From contig DUIM01000067.1 of the NCBI GenBank assembly GCA_013330355.1, positions 1 through 5,935 on the forward strand: 5,935 nucleotides of DNA. Direction: 5' to 3'. Each line of letters opens with the position of its first letter. The stretch's first letter is position 1. The position numbers and the translations under genes are program-made. Origin of the DNA: Methanosarcinales archaeon. GTDB lineage: Archaea; Halobacteriota; Methanosarcinia; Methanosarcinales; Methanocomedenaceae. Of the stretch, positions 1-4,625 are shown one piece after another. Under the pieces are notes generated by a model. The model did not search any database, was not told where the DNA came from, and saw nothing but the letters and a program-made list of their open reading frames with translations.

Positions 1-1
1 A

Positions 2-55
2 AAAATTGTTGAAGATGGGATTATTTCAGGAAAATATAATAAGATTAATAATTAA
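2..55 (+). CDS. Possible C-terminal tail of an upstream gene (partial)
   Basis: Frame 2 is open from the window edge to a TAA at 53-55 and reads KIVEDGIISGKYNKINN. The peptide is charged and glycine-containing and could be the end of a real protein. At 17 codons in an A/T-rich stretch it could equally be chance. The other two forward frames stop at 12 (frame 1) and about 63 (frame 3), so frame choice is not decisive. No family can be named. Confidence 0.3.
   Translation, partial: KIVEDGIISGKYNKINN
31..43 (+). promoter_or_regulatory. Candidate TATA box for the DUF169 gene
   Basis: An A/T run reading AAAATATAATAAG lies about 60 bases before the ATG at 103. An archaeal start site some 25 bases downstream would give a leader of about 40 bases containing the ribosome binding site. 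A second candidate, TTAAATACA at 71-79, is closer and would make the leader very short. The whole region is A/T-rich, so this is weak evidence. Confidence 0.3.
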
Positions 56-88
56 TAATCAATAATGCAGTTAAATACATTGTAAAAC

Positions 89-94
89 AGGTGG
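89..94 (+). promoter_or_regulatory. Ribosome binding site deciding the DUF169 start
   Basis: AGGTGG ends 8 bases before the ATG at 103, a good archaeal Shine-Dalgarno position. A GTG at 91 in the same frame lies inside this motif and so is unlikely to be the start. The site favours ATG 103 over GTG 91. Confidence 0.6.
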
Positions 95-102
95 TAAATA
101 AT

Positions 103-804
103 ATGGAATATTCTGAAATGTCAAAAAAATTAGTAAATATCCTGAAGTTGAATGGAAAACCAATAGCAGTTTCGCTTTTAACAAGAAAAGAAGACATTCC
201 TGAAGGAATGGAGGAAATTAACGAACCGGTTAGATATTGCCAAATGTTGCAAAATGCCAGGTTTAATGATACAATAACATTAGCAGCCGAAGAACAACAT
301 TCATGCAAAGGAGGCGCGGCTGCCATTGGACTTCGAGATTATCCTGAAAATATCTCAAGCGGAGCACTCTATTATAATAAACTTGGTAAAGAAATATCCC
401 TCGGCATTGCCAAGCGAGTAGTAGATAATATGCCCAGGCCTACACCAGGGTCAATAGTCAACACCATAGTTGCCCCGCTTGATAACACTCCGACACAACC
501 CGATGTTATTGTGGTTATGGCAAATGTGCTTGCTGCAAGACGGATCGTTCATGCCGTGATCTATAGACATGGCGGAAGGGTGAACTCAAACTTTGCAGGT
601 ATACAATCAACATGTGCTGATGCTACAGGTTCGCCATATACAACAGGTGAATTAAATGTCTCCATTGGTTGTGACGGAGCTGCTAAGAATGCAGGTCTTA
701 AGGATGATGAACTGGTAGTTGGCATCCCTGCAGAACTTTTAGAAGATATTGTAAACATTTTAGATTCCAAGGCTCAGGATTGGGATGACTGGATGCGCCA
801 ATAA
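103..804 (+). CDS. DUF169 family protein
   Basis: This 233-residue protein resembles the DUF169 family, which is common in methanogens and anaerobic bacteria and has no established biochemical role. No signal peptide or membrane segment is visible, so it is probably cytoplasmic. The N-terminal half has KPIAVSLL near residue 19, then RYCQM (Cys46) and HSCKGGAAAIGL (His66, Cys68), the most recognisable family signature. The C-terminal half has PDVIVVMANVLAARRIVHA (about 133-151), STCADATGSPY (Cys171) and IGCDGAAKNAG (Cys190). Four spaced cysteines plus a histidine could bind a metal or cofactor, but that is inference. The start is set at ATG 103 because a Shine-Dalgarno motif lies 8 bases upstream; an in-frame GTG at 91 overlaps that motif. 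The gene appears to be transcribed alone: a T-run follows the stop and 119 bases separate it from tsr3. Confidence 0.85.
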   Translation: MEYSEMSKKLVNILKLNGKPIAVSLLTRKEDIPEGMEEINEPVRYCQMLQNARFNDTITLAAEEQHSCKGGAAAIGLRDYPENISSGALYYNKLGKEISLGIAKRVVDNMPRPTPGSIVNTIVAPLDNTPTQPDVIVVMANVLAARRIVHAVIYRHGGRVNSNFAGIQSTCADATGSPYTTGELNVSIGCDGAAKNAGLKDDELVVGIPAELLEDIVNILDSKAQDWDDWMRQ

Positions 805-837
805 CCCTGCAAAGAAATCGCAATAATAATTCCCGAA

Positions 838-843
838 TTTTTT
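838..843 (+). terminator. T-run terminator after the DUF169 gene
   Basis: Six consecutive T bases sit 34 bases past the DUF169 stop codon. Oligo-T on the non-template strand is the usual archaeal intrinsic termination signal and needs no hairpin. The run is short, so termination may be partial. Confidence 0.4.
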
Positions 844-852
844 GAAAACTGA

Positions 853-882
853 ACAATCTCGACATGCTTAATACGAGATTGT
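853..882. repeat. Perfect 9-bp inverted repeat with 12-base loop
   Basis: ACAATCTCG at 853-861 is the exact reverse complement of CGAGATTGT at 874-882. It lies between the DUF169 gene and tsr3, 10 bases past a T-run, and covers an alternative tsr3 ATG at 864. It could be a protein binding site, an RNA hairpin in the tsr3 leader, or a 3'-end stabiliser of the upstream transcript. Nothing in the sequence separates these options. Confidence 0.5.
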
Positions 883-923
883 CGGTAAACCCCTATTCGG
901 AGAATTCCAGAAATCTTACACAC

Positions 924-1436
924 ATGACTGATAACTATATTCCACTTCACCTGTACCACGCCAACCAGTGCGACCCAAAGAAATGCACAGGTAAAAAACT
1001 GGCCCGGTTCGAACTTGCCCAACTGCACAAGACACCCCACAAGCTGCCATCAGGCGCTATATTCCTAAACCCTATGGCAGAGCAGGCACTCTCCCCGGCA
1101 GATAATTATAACCGGGGCATTATTGTATTAGATTGCTCATGGGAAGAAGTGGAGCGAATCTTTCCCATGCTGAAAAGGCTGCGCCTTGAACACCGGGCAC
1201 TGCCGTACCTGGTGGCTGCAAACCCAGTTAACTTTGGGAAACCGTTCAAATTAGGAACCGTAGAGGCTTTTGCGGCGGCACTTTATATCCTTGATCATAA
1301 GACCCAGGCAGAAATTATCCTCAACAAGTTCAAATGGGGACATACATTCCTTGAATTAAACCGCGAACCTCTGGATGCTTACTCAAAGGCCCGAAACAGT
1401 AAGGAAGTAGTAAATATCCAGTACGAATTTATGTGA
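924..1436 (+). CDS. tsr3: Tsr3-type rRNA aminocarboxypropyltransferase
   Basis: The product resembles Tsr3 (formerly DUF367), which transfers the 3-amino-3-carboxypropyl group of S-adenosylmethionine to a modified uridine in the small-subunit rRNA decoding region, a late step of ribosome maturation in archaea and eukaryotes. Counting from ATG 924 (170 residues), the short RLI-like N-terminal part has [12 protein letters not shown] (15-26). It is followed by the SAM-binding core: [10 protein letters not shown] (66-75), [25 protein letters not shown] split over 91-114, AAALYIL (117-123) and [11 protein letters not shown] (136-146), ending YEFM. An in-frame ATG at 864 would add 20 residues, but it lies inside an inverted repeat, the extension is unlike the family, and neither start has a good Shine-Dalgarno, so 924 is preferred. 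A leaderless transcript is possible. The gene ends directly against the convergent KaiC-like gene. Confidence 0.9.
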   Translation: MTDNYIPLHLYHANQCDPKKCTGKKLARFELAQLHKTPHKLPSGAIFLNPMAEQALSPADNYNRGIIVLDCSWEEVERIFPMLKRLRLEHRALPYLVAANPVNFGKPFKLGTVEAFAAALYILDHKTQAEIILNKFKWGHTFLELNREPLDAYSKARNSKEVVNIQYEFM

Positions 1437-2201
1437 TCACAATACTCTTGTTGTGGTTTCCAGTTCAATACCCCTGTGAGTGATGTCAAAACTGATGGAT
1501 CTGTTTGGTACGATCATGCCCCGCATCTTTCTAATAACAAGACCCCGTTCGATCTGTGACCCCCTATCCTTAACATAGAATTCAATCATACCATCTGTCA
1601 GGTATTTGACCGTATTTAACGTAATATCATCATGTAGTCCCGCACCAATCACTATCAGGTGTATGCCACCAGTGATTTTGCCGATGGAAGACATAAGTTC
1701 AATGACCTCGATTACACTATTTAGACCATATGCCCTGAGGAAATAAGAAATAGAATCGATGACCCCTCTGTATCTGGACTCATGATCCTGGCTGACAGTG
1801 GTCTTTAACTGATTAAGCGGATCGAATCCAGCTTTGAGGAACTCCTTTGCAGACATCCTGTTGCGCAGTTTTGGAGGTAGGATATTGATAAATCTTGGTG
1901 TATATGCATCAATGAATTTGACCATTTGCGTTTCTTCATATTTGCTAATATCGCACCCTAAATATTTCATATCAGCTTTAACCTCTGCAATTGAACGGTC
2001 AGAAGAAAAATAAAAGGCAGTCTCGCCACTATTTAGTCCACCATACAAGAATTGTTTTGTAAAAATCTCAGCCCCGGCCCCGGATTCGGCAATTAACAGA
2101 AGTGTTGTACCTGGAGGTATTCCTCCACCCAACTGCACATCCAGTCCCATTATTCCAGTGGTTACAAGTTGATTATCTGACAAGTCAAAACTAAAATCCA
2201 T
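1437..2201 (-). CDS. KaiC-like RecA-fold protein with degenerate ATPase motifs
   Basis: This 254-residue protein has the single-domain KaiC/RadA-like layout found in many archaeal signalling proteins. The N-terminal VTTGIMGLDVQLGGGIPPGT matches the entry of KaiC domains. The P-loop position reads AESGAGAEIF (38-47): the Walker A lysine is Ala44 and the following Ser/Thr is Glu45. The catalytic glutamate pair of KaiC proteins appears as Asp68-Arg69 in FSSDRS. The Walker B strand, GVIDSISYF with Asp149, is kept, as is the C-terminal GMIEFYV...IERGLVIRKMRG strand pattern. It therefore probably does not hydrolyse ATP and may act as a binding or scaffold protein, as proposed for inactivated RecA-superfamily proteins of archaea. 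ATG 2201 is chosen; a TTG at 2219 would add six residues. No strong Shine-Dalgarno is seen for either. The site-2 protease gene lies 112 bases upstream on the same strand. Confidence 0.8.
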   Translation of the reverse strand: MDFSFDLSDNQLVTTGIMGLDVQLGGGIPPGTTLLLIAESGAGAEIFTKQFLYGGLNSGETAFYFSSDRSIAEVKADMKYLGCDISKYEETQMVKFIDAYTPRFINILPPKLRNRMSAKEFLKAGFDPLNQLKTTVSQDHESRYRGVIDSISYFLRAYGLNSVIEVIELMSSIGKITGGIHLIVIGAGLHDDITLNTVKYLTDGMIEFYVKDRGSQIERGLVIRKMRGMIVPNRSISFDITHRGIELETTTRVL

Positions 2202-2231
2202 GGTGGCACTCTCATTCAATATTTAATGATG

Positions 2232-2280
2232 TAATATAATAAATCGATATAGTATTATAATCTTTATCTACATGTATAAA
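2232..2280 (-). promoter_or_regulatory. Candidate promoter of the KaiC-like gene
   Basis: On the minus strand TTTATACATG (top strand 2271-2280) is a good TATA-like box and would start transcription near 2248, giving a leader of about 47 bases. A second box, TTTATTATATTA (top strand 2232-2243), would start transcription near 2211 and leave an almost leaderless message from ATG 2201. Either allows transcription independent of the upstream protease gene. The assignment rests on sequence resemblance only. Confidence 0.35.
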
Positions 2281-2293
2281 ATCATACCTTATT

Positions 2294-2307
2294 AATCCTT
2301 TTGGATT
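2294..2307. repeat. Small inverted repeat after the protease gene
   Basis: AATCC at 2294-2298 and GGATT at 2303-2307 form a perfect 5-bp stem around TTTT. It lies just past the protease stop (7 bases away) and upstream of the candidate TATA box of the KaiC-like gene. In the direction of transcription it is not followed by a T-run, so it is not a classical terminator. It may be chance or a weak binding site. Confidence 0.25.
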
Positions 2308-2313
2308 GTAAAA

Positions 2314-4017
2314 TCAAAAACCAGATGCAAGCTTAGGCGCTATGATCATGAATACCAGTGAGGCCAGCATGAGTATTGCAAAGCCCGTAGCAACTTTTCC
2401 TGCAATTACTCCCATACGTTCTTCCTTACCGAACAACCGTGCCAGGATGGAATGAAGAATGTCCCTGAATACATGTCCACCGTCAAGGGGCAGCATAGGC
2501 AGGCAGTTGAACAATCCCACATAGAAATTAATCAATCCTATCCAGAGCAGGGAATTGGCAAGCCAGAATACACCCACACCCAGTGGTACGGCCCACCCGA
2601 TAGGTTCATAGAACATATAGATAGAGGTATTGAAACCCGCAAAACTTCCTATGAAGGGATTAGGGAAAGGCAATACCAGTAATATGATCCAGCCAGCCAC
2701 TCCTGTCATCATATATGGTATCATCTGCAGGAAATGCAACAGTTCCCTGGCAGGATATTCCCCCAGAGAGATTCCTATGGACCTTGATGCAAAGAAAGTC
2801 GAAAAACCACTGACACCTATAAATCCCTTTTCCCCACCTGAAGGGTTACTGGCCAGGGTAATAGAATAATTGATCTCTTCATCGGCAATAAGGGTGTGTA
2901 TTATTATTTCCTGGTCGGGTGTGGTGTTTGCCATAAAATCAAAGAAATCCTGGGTATTATATATTTGCACATCATCGATCCTGGTAATCAATGTGCCACC
3001 CACAAGTCCGGCTTTTTCAGCAGGCATCCCGTAAACAATCTCATTAAATTTCACTCCGCTGATGATACCATTTTTCTTCATATCAGGCATCAGTAACACT
3101 TCACTGGTCTTGCCATCTTTTTTAATACCCAGCTTGAAGACTTCACCAAAAGGAAGTGAAGCAATATGCATGTGGAAAGCCGATCCGTTCTCGATTTTCT
3201 GATCGTTTATGTGGGTTACCACGGTCATCTCAGTTAATCCGACATCAGCAGCAGGTGATCCTGGAACCACATCAGTGATCACCACATTGGACACTGGTGC
3301 AATGCTACCTATTACAATGAAGAACAGTACAAACGCCACAAATGCGGTGACAAAATTTGCCATTACACCGGCTGTCAGTATCCTGACCCTTTGTCGACGG
3401 GTTGCAGTCTTTTGGTGGGATGTTTCTTCATTTTTGCCCCCTTCATGCTTATCCCGTTTACCGAAGAGTTGTTCTTCATCGGGTTCTGCAAACCCCCCGA
3501 TTGGTATCAGTACAAGGATAAGCCCCATTGACTTAACCTTGATATCCTCGGCTTTGCTCATAATAGCATGGGAGAATTCATGGACCACCAGGGTAATGAT
3601 CAATCCGATAATGCCCCATACAACAGGGATGAACTCATTTATACCAGGAATAAGGAATATATTCCTGAGTTCATGCATCTCACTGGGGACTGGCGTGGTC
3701 TGTTCATATAACGAGGCCACCATTGCAATATCAGAGAATATTATCAGGGCGAACATCAAAAACATTCCGAATAGCATAACTGGAATGCCTGCATCTCCAA
3801 ATAGCCTCCAGAAACTTTTTGCGCTGGCAACCCTGTCAAGGAATTTCTGTCCCTTTGTAGTCCGAATCATTAATAGCGGGCCATGGTTGCTGATATTGAA
3901 CCGTTCAAGTATTCCATATTTCTTCAAGATCAGAATGGACTGCCAGTATACTGCAAATATCAGCAGGATCTCCCAATATGATTCAATAAAAGATAAAAGG
4001 GGGTTTACCTCGTTCAA
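2314..4017 (-). CDS. Site-2 protease family membrane zinc metalloprotease with two PDZ domains
   Basis: The 567-residue product is an M50 (S2P/RseP-like) intramembrane protease, which cuts substrates within the membrane using zinc. The first zinc motif is HEFSH (His146, Glu147, His150) in a hydrophobic helix at about 131-152; the third ligand is Asp512 in LPLDGGH (509-515). Further hydrophobic segments lie near 13-33, 76-103, 163-176, 211-240, 430-455, 475-500 and 541-562. GGFAEPDEEQLFG (174-186) leads into a charged loop, rich in Lys, Glu and His, up to about 210. Two PDZ-like domains follow one another, about 245-311 (VVPGSPAADVGL) and 315-392 (MPAEKAGLVGGTLI), between active-site halves. 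All catalytic residues are present. The start is TTG, supported by GGAG 10 bases upstream; the next in-frame Met is residue 50, too late because the first membrane segment would be lost. It is divergent from cutA. Its substrate is unknown. Confidence 0.9.
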   Translation of the reverse strand: MNEVNPLLSFIESYWEILLIFAVYWQSILILKKYGILERFNISNHGPLLMIRTTKGQKFLDRVASAKSFWRLFGDAGIPVMLFGMFLMFALIIFSDIAMVASLYEQTTPVPSEMHELRNIFLIPGINEFIPVVWGIIGLIITLVVHEFSHAIMSKAEDIKVKSMGLILVLIPIGGFAEPDEEQLFGKRDKHEGGKNEETSHQKTATRRQRVRILTAGVMANFVTAFVAFVLFFIVIGSIAPVSNVVITDVVPGSPAADVGLTEMTVVTHINDQKIENGSAFHMHIASLPFGEVFKLGIKKDGKTSEVLLMPDMKKNGIISGVKFNEIVYGMPAEKAGLVGGTLITRIDDVQIYNTQDFFDFMANTTPDQEIIIHTLIADEEINYSITLASNPSGGEKGFIGVSGFSTFFASRSIGISLGEYPARELLHFLQMIPYMMTGVAGWIILLVLPFPNPFIGSFAGFNTSIYMFYEPIGWAVPLGVGVFWLANSLLWIGLINFYVGLFNCLPMLPLDGGHVFRDILHSILARLFGKEERMGVIAGKVATGFAILMLASLVFMIIAPKLASGF

Positions 4018-4027
4018 ATAAAAGGGT

Positions 4028-4031
4028 CTCC
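4028..4031 (-). promoter_or_regulatory. Ribosome binding site supporting the TTG start of the protease
   Basis: GGAG on the minus strand lies 10 bases before the TTG at 4017. No ATG or GTG occurs in frame between the upstream in-frame stop and this TTG, so the motif is the main support for the unusual start codon. The same bases also lie within a short out-of-frame reading frame beginning ATG at 4033. Confidence 0.5.
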
Positions 4032-4055
4032 ATATTAGATATTATTATTAATCAT

Positions 4056-4086
4056 AAGTTTTTTAAACTTAAATGTATAGTTTAAG
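4056..4086. promoter_or_regulatory. Symmetric T/A element between protease and cutA genes
   Basis: The 80-bp divergent gap contains AAGTTT (4056-4061), TTT, then AAACTT (4065-4070), a perfect 6-bp inverted repeat. Overlapping it, CTTAAA (4068-4073) pairs with TTTAAG (4081-4086) across 7 bases. The first dyad looks like a TATA box in both directions. Starts about 25 bases away would fall near 4089 for cutA, almost leaderless, and near 4037 for the protease, giving a 20-base leader with the GGAG motif. The repeats may also bind a regulator shared by the two genes. This is inferred from spacing. Confidence 0.4.
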
Positions 4087-4097
4087 ATGGGATTATC

Positions 4098-4439
4098 ATG
4101 TTCTCTATAGTATATATCACCACTGGCAGCATGGAAGAGGCAAAATTAATCGCAGGAAGGCTTGTGAAGGAAAAGCTTGCCGCTAGCGTAAATATGTTTC
4201 CGGTTATATCTATCTACAGGTGGGACGGTGTCCGGGAGGATAACGAGGTGGCCATGATCATTAAGACCACATATGAACAGCTTGAGAACATTGAAATCAT
4301 GGTTAAGGAAATGCATAGTTATACTGTTCCGTGTATAATTTCATTCAGCATTGACGGGGGTTCAAGGGATTACCTTGACTGGATCGATGATTGTGTGCTG
4401 CCGGTCAGGACAATAAGAAAGGATGATATTTCAACCTGA
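4098..4439 (+). CDS. cutA: CutA family protein (divalent cation tolerance)
   Basis: The 113-residue product matches CutA, a small trimeric ferredoxin-like cytoplasmic protein found in all domains of life. It was first linked to copper tolerance in Escherichia coli, but its role in archaea is not settled. Family features in order are YITTGSMEEAKLIAGRLVKE (6-25), KLAASVNMFPVISIYRW (26-42), the EVAMIIKTT strand (50-58), MHSYTVPCIISFSI (72-85) and YLDWIDDCV (92-100). Length is normal. Two usual family residues differ: the common Cys in LAACVN is Ser30, and the usual Glu after VP is Cys79. The start ATG 4098 fits the family N-terminus; only a weak G-rich stretch (4086-4091) precedes it, so a short-leader transcript is likely. 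It is divergent from the protease gene and followed by a T-run. Confidence 0.9.
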   Translation: MFSIVYITTGSMEEAKLIAGRLVKEKLAASVNMFPVISIYRWDGVREDNEVAMIIKTTYEQLENIEIMVKEMHSYTVPCIISFSIDGGSRDYLDWIDDCVLPVRTIRKDDIST

Positions 4440-4460
4440 ACCAGTTCATAGTTCAATAGT

Positions 4461-4496
4461 ATTATGTTATAATTGTTTTCTGTGATAAAACATAAT
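4461..4496. repeat. 8-bp inverted repeat downstream of cutA
   Basis: ATTATGTT at 4461-4468 is the exact reverse complement of AACATAAT at 4489-4496, with a 20-base A/T-rich spacer. It lies 22 bases past the cutA stop and just before a seven-T run. It could fold at the 3' end of the cutA message. The A/T content makes a chance match plausible. Confidence 0.35.
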
Positions 4497-4505
4497 GATT
4501 ACGGA

Positions 4506-4512
4506 TTTTTTT
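4506..4512 (+). terminator. T-run terminator after cutA
   Basis: Seven consecutive T bases occur 67 bases after the cutA stop codon, a typical archaeal oligo-T termination signal. The run also forms part of GGATTTTT (4503-4510), which is complementary to AAAAATCC (4546-4553). Confidence 0.5.
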
Positions 4513-4526
4513 ATGGAACTTTCCAT
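4513..4526. promoter_or_regulatory. Near-palindromic site upstream of the thermosome promoter
   Basis: ATGGAACTTTCCAT consists of two perfect 6-bp arms, ATGGAA and TTCCAT, around CT. It sits about 40 bases upstream of the candidate thermosome TATA box, where an archaeal regulator could bind. It is also nested inside the longer complementary pair 4503-4510 and 4546-4553. No known regulator site is recognised. Confidence 0.35.
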
Positions 4527-4566
4527 TAGCAGTGTAACATTTAATAAAAATCCATTGAACAAAAGT

Positions 4567-4574
4567 TTTTTATA
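4567..4574 (+). promoter_or_regulatory. Candidate TATA box of the thermosome gene
   Basis: TTTTTATA at 4567-4574 follows an A-rich stretch (GAACAAAAG) in the place of a BRE element. Transcription starting about 25 bases downstream, near 4598, would give a leader of roughly 28 bases that includes the strong ribosome binding site. This is the best-looking promoter in the window. Confidence 0.5.
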
Positions 4575-4596
4575 GAACTACAAACACTCAGTAGCA

Positions 4597-4611
4597 CCTA
4601 ATCTATTTAGG
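4597..4611. promoter_or_regulatory. Dyad overlapping the thermosome ribosome binding site
   Basis: CCTAA (4597-4601), five bases, then TTAGG (4607-4611) form a perfect 5-bp inverted repeat. The right arm overlaps the start of the Shine-Dalgarno AGGAGGT. The dyad lies at the predicted transcription start, so it could be a repressor site or, if transcribed in full, a weak hairpin hiding the ribosome binding site. From memory, the Archaeoglobus heat-shock regulator HSR1 recognises a CTAAC/GTTAG dyad, which is similar but differently spaced. Confidence 0.35.
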
Positions 4612-4615
4612 AGGT
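4609..4615 (+). promoter_or_regulatory. Strong ribosome binding site of the thermosome gene
   Basis: AGGAGGT lies 10 bases before ATG 4626 and closely matches the complement of the archaeal 16S rRNA 3' end. It fixes the start of the chaperonin gene and suggests efficient translation. Confidence 0.8.
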
Positions 4616-4625
4616 TAATCAAATT

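Noticed and set aside
12..24. A 13-base match, AAGATGGGATTAT, shared with 4084-4096 before cutA
   Set aside because: One copy lies in a possible coding tail and the other in a leader; a single match of this length between A/T-rich stretches can arise by chance, and no third copy was seen.
864..923. A 20-residue N-terminal extension of Tsr3 from ATG 864
   Set aside because: It lies partly in an inverted repeat, has no Shine-Dalgarno, and does not resemble the start of known Tsr3 proteins, which begin close to the QCDPKKC segment.
3209..4021. A long plus-strand open frame opposite the protease gene
   Set aside because: It is the antisense shadow of a gene with clear zinc-protease motifs; its translation is rich in Ser, Thr and Ile with no recognisable domain.
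4513..4575. A 20-codon reading frame, ATG 4513 to TAG 4575, in the gap before the thermosome gene
   Set aside because: It has no ribosome binding site, overlaps the candidate TATA box, and its composition looks like non-coding A/T-rich DNA.
4440..4625. A possible small RNA gene or riboswitch in the 186-bp gap
   Set aside because: The inverted repeats are A/T-rich and short, and no known riboswitch core or C/D or H/ACA box pattern was recognised.
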